DNA of 64,000 bases from Pseudomonas sp. MIACH (GTDB lineage Bacteria > Pseudomonadota > Gammaproteobacteria > Pseudomonadales > Pseudomonadaceae), in NCBI RefSeq assembly GCF_001269925.1, contig NZ_LHVO01000056.1:124001-188000 (forward strand), written 5' to 3'. Both the position numbers and the translations under genes were made by a program. The notes under the pieces were generated by a model. The model saw only the letters and a program-made list of their open reading frames with translations. It searched no databases and had not been told where the DNA came from. Shown in pieces: positions 7,903-17,146 of the stretch; within the stretch, counting starts at the first letter, position 1; every line of letters starts with the position of its first letter.

Positions 7903-9231
7903 TCATGCCGAAGGCTGGAAATACCCCGCCAACGCCCGCAAGTCCTGCTCACTCAGCAACCCCGCGTAATACTTCAACTGAATCCTGGCCAGCAGATACG
8001 CGTGCCGCGCATTCGCCAGGTCACGGCGGGCCGTGAACAGTTGTTGCTCGGCGTCCAGTACATCGAGGTTGACCCGTTCACCACCGCTGACGCTCTTTTT
8101 GGTCGCGGTGACCAGCGCGGTGGCGGAGCTGACGGCCATTTCGTAGGCGCGCACTTTCGCCGCGCCGCTGGTGTTGAGGTTGAATTGCTTGCGCAGTTCC
8201 ACCAACGTCGCCGAGGTGTGTGCGTCCAGCTCGTACTGGGCCTGGGACAGTTGCTTGGCCGCCTGGCGCGTGGAGGCCGACACCGATCCACCGGCAAACA
8301 AGGGCAGGCTGACCTGGAGGCCGACGCTGTTGGTGTCGTACTTCTGGTTGTAGCTGCTTTCCGAATCGGAGCTGGTCTGGCGGCTGCTGGCGTACAGGCT
8401 GACCTTGGGCATGTGCCCGGCGCGTTTGCGCTCCACTTCGTAGGACGCCACGTCCAGCGCGTGGTGCTGGGACTTGAGTTCGGGGTTGTTGGCCATGGCC
8501 AGTTCACGCCAGGTTTCGAAGCGATTGGGCTCCAGCGGCGGGATGTCGAATTGACGGGTCAGGGGGGCCAACTCTTCGATCTGCAACGGCTGGCCGACAA
8601 TCGCTTCCAGCTCGCGCAAGGCGCTGTCCTGAGCGTCCAGCGATTCGATTTCCTCTGCCTGGGCCAGGCTCAATCGCGCTTGGGTTTCCAAGACATCGGT
8701 GCGCGTGCCTTCGCCGCCTTTGAGCAGACGATCATTGAGTTGCAGGCGTTCGGCAAACGCACGCTTCTGCGCACGGCTCAACTCGATGCGTTCCTGCGCC
8801 AGCAGCGCCTGGCTGTAGGCGCTGAGCACGCGCACGGCCAGTTCCTGGCTCTTGCCGCGAAAACGCTCATCGGCCATCAGCGCCTGGGCGGTGCCTTGGC
8901 GAAAGCGCGCGTAGGCTTCGTAATCCAGCAACGGCTGCTGCAAGGTCAGGGTCGAGGCGTAGCTGCGGTAATCACGGTCGCTGGTGACATCGCCGACAGC
9001 GGTGCTTTGGGTGACTTCGGATTCATTACGTGAGTTGTTATAGCTCCAGGACAGGTTCGGCAATAACGCTGCACGGCCGATCACGCGGTTCTCTTCGCCG
9101 GCTTCACGCTCCTGGATCGCCGCCTGAAAAGTCGGGTCATTGCGTAGGGCGAGATCGTAGGCGTCGAGCAAACCCAAGGCATGCACCGCCGGTGTAACGC
9201 TCAAACACAGGGTAAAAAACAGCGCCTTCAT
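7903..9231 (-). CDS. hasF: Type I secretion outer-membrane protein HasF (TolC family)
   Basis: This 442-residue protein has a signal peptide (MKALFFTLCLSVTPAVHALG) and the two repeated outer-membrane-efflux domains of TolC-type channels, with long alpha-helical stretches. It would form the outer-membrane exit duct for the hemophore HasA. It is the last gene of the cluster; its ATG overlaps the hasE stop by 4 bases and a strong terminator follows. Confidence 0.93.
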   Translation of the reverse strand: MKALFFTLCLSVTPAVHALGLLDAYDLALRNDPTFQAAIQEREAGEENRVIGRAALLPNLSWSYNNSRNESEVTQSTAVGDVTSDRDYRSYASTLTLQQPLLDYEAYARFRQGTAQALMADERFRGKSQELAVRVLSAYSQALLAQERIELSRAQKRAFAERLQLNDRLLKGGEGTRTDVLETQARLSLAQAEEIESLDAQDSALRELEAIVGQPLQIEELAPLTRQFDIPPLEPNRFETWRELAMANNPELKSQHHALDVASYEVERKRAGHMPKVSLYASSRQTSSDSESSYNQKYDTNSVGLQVSLPLFAGGSVSASTRQAAKQLSQAQYELDAHTSATLVELRKQFNLNTSGAAKVRAYEMAVSSATALVTATKKSVSGGERVNLDVLDAEQQLFTARRDLANARHAYLLARIQLKYYAGLLSEQDLRALAGYFQPSA

Positions 9232-10547
9232 TCTTCCACCAGCGCCATGTGGGTGCGATCCAGCAAAGGTTTGAACAGGTAGTTGAGCATCGAACGTTCA
9301 CCGGTCTTGATAAAGGTTTCCACCGGCATACCGGGACGGATCTGCACGCCGTCCAGTTGTTGCATGCCCGCCGCGCTGACCTGGGCGCGCACGGTGTAAT
9401 AAGGCTCGTCGGTGCGCTCATCGACCTGGCGGTCGGCGGAGACCAGCGTCACCTCACCGGCTACCCGTGGCGTGGTAGCCTGGTTGAAGGCCGAGAACAG
9501 CAGTTCCACCGGCAAGCCTGGATGCACTTTGTCGACCATTTGCACCGGCACCCGTGCCTCCACCAGCAACGGCTCGCCCTGGGGCACGATGTCCATCAGC
9601 GCCTGGCCGGGCTTGATCACCCCGCCTTCGGTGTACACCTCCAACCCCACCACCACCCCTGAAGCCGGCGCACGCACCAGGCTGTTGGCCAGTTCGAACT
9701 CGGCCGAAGCCAGGCGGTTGCGCAGGTCGTCGCTGCGGGTGCGGGTCTCGGCCAACTGGCCGCGCAGGTCTTTCTGGAAGTCTTCGCCGAGCTGGCGGAT
9801 GCGCAGGCGCAGCTCCAGGACCTGGCGCTGCAACTGGCCGATGCGCCCGTAGTCCTCGGCAATGGCGCCGTCGACCTGAGCGTACAGGCGCTCGCTGTCG
9901 AGCAGGCGATTGCGCGGGATATAGCCATCACGCGCCAGCTCGCGCAGGCCTTGCAGTTGTTCATTCAATGCCGCGCGTTGCTGCAGCTTGCTCGCTTGGG
10001 AATCCCGCGTGCCGCGCCACTGCGCCTCGGCCCCGGCAATGTTTTCGCGCAGGCCTTGTTGCTCAGTGGACAGCGACTGGGCACGGCTGGTGAACAGTTG
10101 CCGTTGCAGATTCAGGGTGTTGGCCGCCTCAGGTTCATTCAGCAATTCAGGGCCGAATGCGATGGCGGGCAAACCTTCGCTTTCCGCACTCAAGCGCGCC
10201 TCGCTGGCCAGGGACGCGAGGTACTGACTGCGCAGCGACTGCATCTGCCCGCGCAAGGGGGTTTCCTTCAAGCGCAACAGCACCTGGCCGGCCTTAACCA
10301 CCTCACCGTCACGCACGTCGATGCGTTCGACGATACCGCCGGCAGGGTGCTGCACGGTTTTGCGATGGCCCGAGACCATGACCTTGCCCGACACCGCCAC
10401 GCCTTTGTCCAGCGGTGCCAACGCGGCCCAGCCGATAAATCCGGCAAAGCCACCGAGCACCAGCCACCAGCCCAGGCGCGAATATTTTTTGTCATCCAGC
10501 GCCAACACCGTGTGAGGGCGGTCGCTGACCAGTACCGGTTTGCTCAT
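9228..10547 (-). CDS. hasE: Type I secretion membrane-fusion protein HasE (HlyD family)
   Basis: This 439-residue adaptor has a short cytoplasmic N terminus, one membrane segment near residues 27-47 (WWLVLGGFAGFIGWAALAPL), a lipoyl-like half motif, a long coiled-coil hairpin (about 90-280) and a C-terminal beta domain with the second lipoyl motif (LVRAPASGVVVGLEVYTEGG). It joins the HasD ATPase to the HasF channel. It overlaps hasD and hasF by 4 bases each, so the three transport genes are translationally coupled. Confidence 0.94.
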   Translation of the reverse strand: MSKPVLVSDRPHTVLALDDKKYSRLGWWLVLGGFAGFIGWAALAPLDKGVAVSGKVMVSGHRKTVQHPAGGIVERIDVRDGEVVKAGQVLLRLKETPLRGQMQSLRSQYLASLASEARLSAESEGLPAIAFGPELLNEPEAANTLNLQRQLFTSRAQSLSTEQQGLRENIAGAEAQWRGTRDSQASKLQQRAALNEQLQGLRELARDGYIPRNRLLDSERLYAQVDGAIAEDYGRIGQLQRQVLELRLRIRQLGEDFQKDLRGQLAETRTRSDDLRNRLASAEFELANSLVRAPASGVVVGLEVYTEGGVIKPGQALMDIVPQGEPLLVEARVPVQMVDKVHPGLPVELLFSAFNQATTPRVAGEVTLVSADRQVDERTDEPYYTVRAQVSAAGMQQLDGVQIRPGMPVETFIKTGERSMLNYLFKPLLDRTHMALVEE

Positions 10548-12280
10548 GCCTGTTTTCCTTCACCGAGGCGGTAACTCATGCTCATGGTCGACACCGGCTT
10601 GCTGGCTGCCGGTTTCTGCCGCGCCTCCAACACCCGCGCCGTAGGACCAAAGGCCTGTAACTGGCCGTCCTTGAGGATCAGCAACTGATCGGTCAGGCTC
10701 AGCACATTGGCTTTGTGGGTAATCAGGATCACCGTGCGGCGCTGCTGCTTAAGCTGGGTGATGGCCTGGAGCAGGGCCTGCTCGCCCACTTCGTCGAGGT
10801 TGGCGTTGGGCTCATCCAACACGATCAACGCCGGCAGGCCGTACAGCGCACGGGCCAGGGCCACGCGTTGTTTCTGGCCACCGGACAACCCCGCACCGCC
10901 CTCCCCCAATTGCGTGTCATAGCCTTGGGGCAGTTGCAGGATCAGTTCATGCACACCGGCCATTTGCGCAGCGGCGAGGACTTTGTCGGCCTCCAGCTCG
11001 GCAAACCGCGCGATGTTGTCAGCGATGCTGCCAGCGAACAGTTGAATGTCCTGGGGCAGGTAGCCGATGTGCGGGCCGAGTTGCTGTTTGTCCCACTGGA
11101 CCAGGTCGGCGCCGTCCAGCCGCACCTTGCCGGCCAGCGGTGCCCAGGCGCCCACCAGCACCCGCGCCAGGGTGGATTTGCCGCAGCCCGACGGGCCGAT
11201 CACGCCGAGCACTTCACCCGCTGGCAGGTTGAACCCCAGGTTCACCAGCGCCGGCCGACGGCTGCCGGGGGCGCAGGCGCTGATGTGCTCGACGCTCAAC
11301 TGGCCCTTGGGCACCGGCAGGCTCATGCGCGGCGGTCGCGCCGGGTTGGCCGCCAGCAGCTGCGACAAGCGCTCGTAGGCCAGGCGCGCCGAGCCCCATT
11401 GCTTCCAGACGCCGATCAGTTGGTCGATGGGGGTCAGCACCCGCCCCATCAGGATGGAGCCGGCAATCATCATCCCCGGCGTGATATCGCCCTGCACCGC
11501 CAGCAACGCACCCAGACCCAGTACCAGCGATTGCAACGCCAGGCGCACGCCCTTGGACCAGGCGGTGACAGCGGCGGTCTTTTCACTGGCCAGATTTTGC
11601 TCGGCGAGGAACGCTTGGTGCTGGTTGAACCAACGCCCGCGCAAGGTGGCGAGCATGCCCATGGCTTCAATGGTGTCGGCATTGCGCAGGTTGGCGGTGG
11701 CCTGCTGGCTGGCGTGGATGGACAGTTGGCTGGCCTGGGCCATCGGCGCCTGGCTGACGTGGTGGTTGATCCACGCCAACGCCATCAATACCAGCGCGCC
11801 GCCCAGCGCCAGCAGGCCAAGCCAGGGATGGAACAGGAAGATCACCAGCAGGTACACCGGAAACCACGGCGCATCGAAAAACGCGAACAGCGCCTGGCCG
11901 GTGGCGAACTGGCGCAGGGTGGTCAGGTCATGCAACGCCTGGCCCGCCGACTGGGTGCCGCCCTTGAGTTGCGCTTCGAACGCGGCGTCGTAGACCCGCT
12001 GGTTCAGGCGCATGTCCATCTGCGTGCCGAGGCGGATCACCACCTGGCTGCGCACCCACTCCAACGCGCCCATCAGGCCGAACAGGCCGAGGATCATCAA
12101 CGTCAGCATGAGCAGGGTCATCTGATTGCCCGAGGCCAGCACCCGGTCGTACACCTGCAGCATGTACAGCGCCGGGGCCAGCATCAGCAGGTTGATCACC
12201 GCCGAGAACAGGCCGATGTTGAAGAAGCCACTTTTATAGGCCGTGAGGGCGGCCAGGGTTTCGTTGCCGGCGTGGCGCAT
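10544..12280 (-). CDS. hasD: Type I secretion ABC transporter HasD
   Basis: This 578-residue permease-ATPase fusion energises HasA export. Membrane segments occupy about 15-290. The nucleotide-binding domain has Walker A GPSGCGKST at 362-370, the signature LSGGQKQRVALARAL, and Walker B LIVLDEPNANLD. The DEPNANLD form is typical of PrtD/AprD/HasD transporters. There is no C39 peptidase domain, in keeping with a substrate that carries an uncleaved C-terminal signal. It is separated from hasA by 174 bases that hold two strong stem-loops. Confidence 0.95.
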   Translation of the reverse strand: MRHAGNETLAALTAYKSGFFNIGLFSAVINLLMLAPALYMLQVYDRVLASGNQMTLLMLTLMILGLFGLMGALEWVRSQVVIRLGTQMDMRLNQRVYDAAFEAQLKGGTQSAGQALHDLTTLRQFATGQALFAFFDAPWFPVYLLVIFLFHPWLGLLALGGALVLMALAWINHHVSQAPMAQASQLSIHASQQATANLRNADTIEAMGMLATLRGRWFNQHQAFLAEQNLASEKTAAVTAWSKGVRLALQSLVLGLGALLAVQGDITPGMMIAGSILMGRVLTPIDQLIGVWKQWGSARLAYERLSQLLAANPARPPRMSLPVPKGQLSVEHISACAPGSRRPALVNLGFNLPAGEVLGVIGPSGCGKSTLARVLVGAWAPLAGKVRLDGADLVQWDKQQLGPHIGYLPQDIQLFAGSIADNIARFAELEADKVLAAAQMAGVHELILQLPQGYDTQLGEGGAGLSGGQKQRVALARALYGLPALIVLDEPNANLDEVGEQALLQAITQLKQQRRTVILITHKANVLSLTDQLLILKDGQLQAFGPTARVLEARQKPAASKPVSTMSMSYRLGEGKQA

Positions 12281-12306
12281 CTGGGGATTCTCGTGGGGTT
12301 GAGCGT

Positions 12307-12342
12307 GCAGCGTCGCCGCGTTGACAGGCGATACGACGCTGC
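12307..12342 (-). promoter_or_regulatory. Stem-loop 2 between hasA and hasD
   Basis: A perfect 9-bp stem GCAGCGTCG/CGACGCTGC encloses an 18-base loop, 27 bases before hasD. Together with the neighbouring stem at 12354-12398 it may lower transcription or stabilise the hasA message, so that more hemophore than transporter is made. No T-run follows either hairpin, so a simple terminator is unlikely. Confidence 0.55.
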
Positions 12343-12353
12343 GCAGAATTCGG

Positions 12354-12398
12354 CACCGCCGTCGCCGGAAGAGTTAGAAGGCTTGGGCGACGGCGGTG
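12354..12398 (-). promoter_or_regulatory. Stem-loop 1 between hasA and hasD
   Basis: A perfect 13-bp GC-rich stem CACCGCCGTCGCC/GGCGACGGCGGTG with a 19-base loop lies 56 bases beyond the hasA stop. Such a structure could block 3' exonucleases and partly stop polymerase, separating highly expressed hasA from the transporter genes. Confidence 0.65.
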
Positions 12399-12454
12399 TA
12401 ATGCAGCGAATGGGAGAGCGATCTTCCATTCGCTTTTTTCATGCAGCAGCAGGT

Positions 12455-13078
12455 TCAGGCGGCGAGTGCCCAGTCCTGTGCCACGTCCTGCACACCCACC
12501 AAAGCAACGTCGGCGGTGGCAGTGGAAGTCGCGTGGCTGGCGACGGCGGCGGCAATGTCGTCGAAGGTGCTGTTGAGGCTCTCGCCGATCGAACCCAGCA
12601 GATCAGTGAGGACGGTCTCCAGGGCGGCAGTGTTGCCCTGCATCAGGCCGTAGATCACGCTCTGCACTTCGTTACCGACGCGACCGGCATCCGAAGCGGC
12701 GCTCAGGTCGAGGCCGTTGAAGGCGACCTTGAAGTCGGTCAGGCTGAAATCGCTGCCACTACCGCCGCCGAGGCCGGTGCCCAGTTGAACGTTATCCAAC
12801 TCGCCCCACAGGAAGTGGTTCTGGTTGCTGCTGGCCGGCAGCGAAGGGTTGAACACGTAGTGCAGGCCATTGCTGGTGTCGCTGTCGGCGATGAAGGCGT
12901 AGTCGGAGCTGTTGGCGCCGTGGGTAGCGTACTGGTCACCGCTGAGGGAGCCGTTACTGAAACCACCGGTATTGCTGCTGCCGTGGCCGGCGGTGTTGAA
13001 ACCCAGGGCCCATGCGCTCAGGTATTCCCCGACAGTGAAAGAACCCAGGCCAGAATCGTAGCTAACAGAAATAGTCAT
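12455..13078 (-). CDS. hasA: Hemophore HasA
   Basis: This 207-residue extracellular protein captures haem from host haemoproteins and gives it to HasR. It starts MTISVSYDSGLGSFTV like other HasA proteins and ends with the uncleaved type I secretion signal (GVQDVAQDWALAA). His32 and Tyr74 are the expected axial haem ligands (Tyr75 in Serratia and P. aeruginosa), and His88 corresponds to the helper His83. The loop after His32 is about six residues shorter than in P. aeruginosa HasAp and the Tyr-His spacing about six longer. The ATG at 13078 is preferred over the GTG three bases upstream because GAGG lies 7 bases ahead. Confidence 0.95.
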   Translation of the reverse strand: MTISVSYDSGLGSFTVGEYLSAWALGFNTAGHGSSNTGGFSNGSLSGDQYATHGANSSDYAFIADSDTSNGLHYVFNPSLPASSNQNHFLWGELDNVQLGTGLGGGSGSDFSLTDFKVAFNGLDLSAASDAGRVGNEVQSVIYGLMQGNTAALETVLTDLLGSIGESLNSTFDDIAAAVASHATSTATADVALVGVQDVAQDWALAA

Positions 13079-13132
13079 CACTAAACCTCGTTAAACAACG
13101 CTATTGATGAGTACGCACAAGCGGCGCACTTT

Positions 13133-13153
13133 TTTACCCACCGTTGGGTAAAA
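13133..13153 (-). promoter_or_regulatory. Stem-loop between hasR and hasA
   Basis: The inverted repeat TTTACCCA-N4-TGGGTAAA (extended one pair to TTTT/AAAA) lies between the hasR stop (13182) and the hasA start. On the minus strand it is followed by A residues, not T, so it is not a classic terminator; it may be a processing or stability element. Confidence 0.45.
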
Positions 13154-13181
13154 CCGTTGATCACGTGCCGATGCACGTTGA

Positions 13182-15932
13182 TCAGAATTTGTATTCCAGC
13201 ATCCCGCTCAGCGTGCGACCGCGGGCCAGGCTGAGGTTGTTGGCATCGCCCATGGCGACGAAATAGGCTTCATCGGTGGCGTTTTCCAACGCCAGTGCAA
13301 TGTTCAAGTGATCGGTCATCCAGTAACTGGCGTACAGGTCGTAGAGGGTGTATTGCGGCCACATCGCCTGGTCGAGCAAGTCGTAACCCTGTTGATTGAG
13401 GTTTTCGCCATTGCCCGCGCTGTAGCGCACGCGCACGCCGGTATCCAGCCGCTTGTCCAGAAAGCGCGCGCCCAAGGTCAAGGAGCCACGGTCGGCAGGC
13501 ATATAGGTGGCGTTGCCCATGATCCGGCCACAGCTCTCCTTGTTGTTGGCGACGTCATCGTCCAGCACTTCATAGCTGGTCACGAAGCGGATGCGGGAAA
13601 CGCCGTTCGCGTCGACATAGCGCTCGATACGCGAAGTACTGGGGCCATTCTTCTTCGCGCCCCCCAGGTAATAGTTCTTCGAGCAGAACTCATTGCTGCC
13701 GATCATGTGGGTGTAACTGAGGTTGGCGTACGCGCGGCCCATGTCGTAGTTGAGCTGGTACTCAAGCCCACGAAAACGCGTGGGATTGGTGTTGTTGACG
13801 TAGGCCATGTTCCCGAGAAAACCACCTGCGGTGGTTTCTGGAAGGCTGACGCTGGTGTTGAGAAAGGAGAAATTTTCAATCCTGGTATCAAAGTAAGCAA
13901 CCTTGACGCCCAGGCGGTCGTCACCGAACAGCAGCCCTTCCTTGAATACGTTCATCCCCACTTCCCAGTCCTTCGACTCCTCTGGCTTGAGGTAAGGATT
14001 GGGGAACACACGCTCACCCGAACCGCCACCATGGGGACGGCCGGTCATGAAGGTTTCGGTCACTGCCGGCGGTCGCCAGCCCTTGCCCCAGCGCGTATAG
14101 AGTTGCAGCCAGTCCAGGCCCGGTTTGACGGCGATGCCGAAGGTGGGGGAGAACTGCCCTTCCTCGCGATCAATGTCGTAGACCTCAGCGACACGCTTGG
14201 CGCCCACCAGGCTGCTGTAGAAGCGATCACGACGGTACAGGGTCAGCCCGGTTTCGCCTTCGAGCCGATAACGGTCATACCGCAGGCCGCCATCGAGGGT
14301 CAGCCAATCGCCGTATTCGTATTGCAGGTTATTGAACAGGCTGGCGATGGTGCGCTTGCCCCCCGGCGTGCCGCCCTCGGCGTAGGGCAGCAAGCCGAGG
14401 TTGTTGACGGCTTCGACCTTGTTGGTGCGTGGCTTGAACTCGTCCTGATACAGCTCCATGCCGTAGTTCCAGCTCACATGCCCGCCCTCGCCGAAATCAA
14501 AGCGCGAGGTGTTATCGCCCTGCAGGCCCCAGGTATCGGTCTGGAAGTGGTCGGTATAGGCCCCTACATAGTTGCCCGTGCCTACCGTTGCCCCATTGGC
14601 TGCGTTGCTTCGATCCAGCTGGGTGGTGACGTAATACACCTTGGCCTTGAGGTCGATCAGCGGGTTATCCGGCGTATAGCTGTAGTCCAGCGCAAAGTTC
14701 TTGGCGTTGAGGTTGTTCTTGCTGACCCGTTGGTAGAAGACGCTCTGGTTATCGTCGCTGGTATAGGCCCAGGCGTCGTTGCTGTCACTGTCGCTTTCCA
14801 GGTAGCTCAGCTGTACGCGCTGGTCATTGGGCAGGTTGAGGCCCAGCTTGAGGATCTGCGAGCGGGTCACGCTGCCCATATCCCCGACTTCGCTGTTCAA
14901 CCAATCATCGAACGCGCCGGGCATGGCCTTGCGGGCACGCATGTTAGTGCCCAGTTTCTGGTCGTTGTGGGTACCGGCGCGGTAGTTGCCGAAATGCCGC
15001 TCGCTGTAGCCCAGCAATACATCGCCGCGCTCATCACCAAAGGCAAACACGCCGCTGCCGTTGAAGTCGGTGCCGTTACCCAGCTCACCGATGCCGCTGC
15101 CGGCGCGAAGGCGGCCGCCGTAGTCCTTGCCGTCCTTGAGAAACTCACTGGCATCCAGAGTCTTGAACGAAGCAATGCCACCCAGCACCGCCGCACCGCC
15201 CTGCCCCGACTGACTGCCCTTGTCGATCTCGATGCTGGAGATGAACTCCGGGTCGATCAGCATGGTGCCGTTGCGTTGCTGGTGGCCGTTGACGTTGAAG
15301 TTCTGGCGCATGCCGTCGATGTTCATGTTCACGCGGCCATAGTCCTGCACACCGCGAATATTCACCGACAGGCCAGGGTCGCGCTGGTTGACGGCGGTGT
15401 AGACGCCGGCGGTTTCTTCAAGCATGTCGGCGGCGTGACGGGGCGGGCGTTTGTCGATCATGTCACGGCTGATCACCGCCACCGACTTTGGGCTCTGGTA
15501 CACCCAGTCGCTGGCCTGGCCATTGGTGTTGCCGTTGATGGTGGTGGTGCCGACGGTGATGGCATCCGCGTGGTCGTCGCTGACACGGTTAAGGGTGACC
15601 TGGCGCTCGCTGGTAAAGCGATACTCCACCGGTGCGGCGCCGAGCAAACGGCCAAGCCCTTCCTGCACGCTGAAACTGCCTTTGAGCGCGGTGCTGCTCA
15701 AACCTTGCAGGCGCTGACTGTCGAACAGCACCTGCAAACCGGCCTGATCGGCGAAAGCCAATACGGCACTGCCCAAGGATTGCCCAGGGATATCGAACGC
15801 CAGCACGGCAGGTTGGGCAGCGCCCGCTTGAGGCTGAGCCGCGTACACGGGAGCTGCCGCGGCGAACAGGCCCAGGTGGATGGCCAGGGCTAACCGGCTA
15901 CCGGTGATACGCCCCTTGGTGAGTGCTGACAT
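13182..15932 (-). CDS. hasR: TonB-dependent hemophore receptor HasR
   Basis: This 916-residue outer-membrane receptor takes haem from HasA. It has a signal peptide (about 1-32), an N-terminal signalling (STN) domain at about 50-105 (GQSLGSAVLAFADQAGLQVL) that contacts the anti-sigma factor HasS, a plug domain near 140-250 and a 22-strand beta-barrel ending in aromatic MLEYKF. The STN domain fits with a HasI/HasS surface-signalling pair directly upstream. A Fur-box-like sequence is 36 bases ahead of the start. Confidence 0.94.
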   Translation of the reverse strand: MSALTKGRITGSRLALAIHLGLFAAAAPVYAAQPQAGAAQPAVLAFDIPGQSLGSAVLAFADQAGLQVLFDSQRLQGLSSTALKGSFSVQEGLGRLLGAAPVEYRFTSERQVTLNRVSDDHADAITVGTTTINGNTNGQASDWVYQSPKSVAVISRDMIDKRPPRHAADMLEETAGVYTAVNQRDPGLSVNIRGVQDYGRVNMNIDGMRQNFNVNGHQQRNGTMLIDPEFISSIEIDKGSQSGQGGAAVLGGIASFKTLDASEFLKDGKDYGGRLRAGSGIGELGNGTDFNGSGVFAFGDERGDVLLGYSERHFGNYRAGTHNDQKLGTNMRARKAMPGAFDDWLNSEVGDMGSVTRSQILKLGLNLPNDQRVQLSYLESDSDSNDAWAYTSDDNQSVFYQRVSKNNLNAKNFALDYSYTPDNPLIDLKAKVYYVTTQLDRSNAANGATVGTGNYVGAYTDHFQTDTWGLQGDNTSRFDFGEGGHVSWNYGMELYQDEFKPRTNKVEAVNNLGLLPYAEGGTPGGKRTIASLFNNLQYEYGDWLTLDGGLRYDRYRLEGETGLTLYRRDRFYSSLVGAKRVAEVYDIDREEGQFSPTFGIAVKPGLDWLQLYTRWGKGWRPPAVTETFMTGRPHGGGSGERVFPNPYLKPEESKDWEVGMNVFKEGLLFGDDRLGVKVAYFDTRIENFSFLNTSVSLPETTAGGFLGNMAYVNNTNPTRFRGLEYQLNYDMGRAYANLSYTHMIGSNEFCSKNYYLGGAKKNGPSTSRIERYVDANGVSRIRFVTSYEVLDDDVANNKESCGRIMGNATYMPADRGSLTLGARFLDKRLDTGVRVRYSAGNGENLNQQGYDLLDQAMWPQYTLYDLYASYWMTDHLNIALALENATDEAYFVAMGDANNLSLARGRTLSGMLEYKF

Positions 15933-15967
15933 TTCTGGTTTCCCTGCGCTGATCGTATTTTTTGTTT

Positions 15968-15983
15968 ATGCGAATGCTTCTCA
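15968..15983 (-). promoter_or_regulatory. Fur box upstream of hasR
   Basis: On the plus strand the sequence ATGCGAATGCTTCTCA differs by one base from the common Pseudomonas Fur-box form ATGCGAATGATTCTCA. It lies 36-51 bases before hasR, so iron repression of hasR in addition to HasI control is likely. Confidence 0.6.
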
Positions 15984-16084
15984 CCTAGCAAGACGTACGA
16001 AGCGCAGGAAGTCAGTAAGACTTTTTCAAAAGTTTTTTCAGCAGGGGGTTTTAGGCGGGTGGGAGCGGATCTCCCACCGGGTCA

Positions 16085-17083
16085 TCAATAGATCAGGCTG
16101 AGGCCGGCCAGGTCCAAGCGTTGCACTTGCAGTTCCTGGGTCAGGGTGCCGAGGGCGGTGTCGAGCATGTCGAGGCGGAAGACGCCGCTGACTTCGCGAT
16201 CGCCCAGCGCCGAGTTGGTCAACACCACTCGCCCAGGACGGTAGCGGTTGAGCTGCTCGACGACCTTAGCCAAGGGTTGCCGGTCGAAGATCAGCACCCC
16301 GCGTCGCCAACTGGTGGCGCGCTCTACGTCGAATTGATCCAGCGGCATAATGCCGTCCTCGGGGCTGTAGCGAGCGGCCTGGCCTTCCTTGAGCACGCGG
16401 TCACTCGGGCCTCTGCTCGGTGTGGCGTGCAACGAGACCTCAACGCTGTGCTGCAACACGCCCACCCAGGCCCGGCGCTCGTCCTCGCGCTGCACCACAA
16501 ACCGCGTGCCCAGCGCCCGCGTCTGCCCGCCGGCGCTTTGCACCACGAACGGACGGGACTCCTGCCCTCCCATCGGCGCCACCGCAAAAATCGCCGAACC
16601 CTGGATCAGGCGAACTCGCCGTTGCACGCCGTCATAGTCCAGGCGGATGGCACTGGCGGAATCCAGCTCCACCGTGCTGCCATCCGCCAGGTGCACGGTG
16701 CGCACCTCGCCCTTTTGGGTGACATAGTCGGCCTGCATGCGCAGCCAGGCGTCCGGCCCGCGCATCCAGCCGACGCCGGCCACCACCACGACCAGCGCGA
16801 CCGCCGCCGCACGTTGCCAGGGCCTTCGTCGTGGGGTTCGGCGCACCGGCATCGCCGCCGCAGACGGACGCTGGCGATACACCGGCTCGTCCTTATGCAC
16901 CTCGCCCAACGCCGCCCAGGTCTGCTCGGCAAAGCGCAGCGCCGCTTCGTGTCGACTGTCGCAGGCGATCCAATGGCGCAGCTCGGCCTGTTCCTGGTCG
17001 GTCAGGGCACCGGCGTGCAGGCGCACCGCCCACTCGGCGGCCTCCTCGGTAATGCTGTGCTGTTGCTGACCCTGGCTATTCAC
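16085..17083 (-). CDS. hasS: Anti-sigma factor HasS (FecR family)
   Basis: This 332-residue membrane regulator has an N-terminal cytoplasmic FecR_N domain (HWIACDSRHEAALRFAEQ at about 37-54), one membrane segment at about 91-107 (RAAAVALVVVVAGVGWM) and a periplasmic FecR domain. It should hold HasI inactive until HasA-haem-loaded HasR signals through its STN domain. The frame starts with GTG and no strong ribosome-binding site is visible. It lies 63 bases after hasI and 152 bases before hasR. Confidence 0.92.
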   Translation of the reverse strand: MNSQGQQQHSITEEAAEWAVRLHAGALTDQEQAELRHWIACDSRHEAALRFAEQTWAALGEVHKDEPVYRQRPSAAAMPVRRTPRRRPWQRAAAVALVVVVAGVGWMRGPDAWLRMQADYVTQKGEVRTVHLADGSTVELDSASAIRLDYDGVQRRVRLIQGSAIFAVAPMGGQESRPFVVQSAGGQTRALGTRFVVQREDERRAWVGVLQHSVEVSLHATPSRGPSDRVLKEGQAARYSPEDGIMPLDQFDVERATSWRRGVLIFDRQPLAKVVEQLNRYRPGRVVLTNSALGDREVSGVFRLDMLDTALGTLTQELQVQRLDLAGLSLIY

Positions 17084-17146
17084 GTGTGAATCTCGAATTT
17101 TTCGTTATATGACGCTGTGACGTCTGACCTGAGGTTTTTCCGTAAT

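Noticed and set aside
10715..13084. 789-codon plus-strand frame opposite hasD, hasE end and hasA
   Set aside because: It is antisense to well-supported has genes, has low-complexity His/Gln/Arg-rich composition and no recognisable domain; such frames are common in high-GC DNA.
13308..15893. 861-codon plus-strand frame opposite hasR
   Set aside because: Antisense shadow of the receptor gene with Val/Ala/His-rich sequence and no family features.
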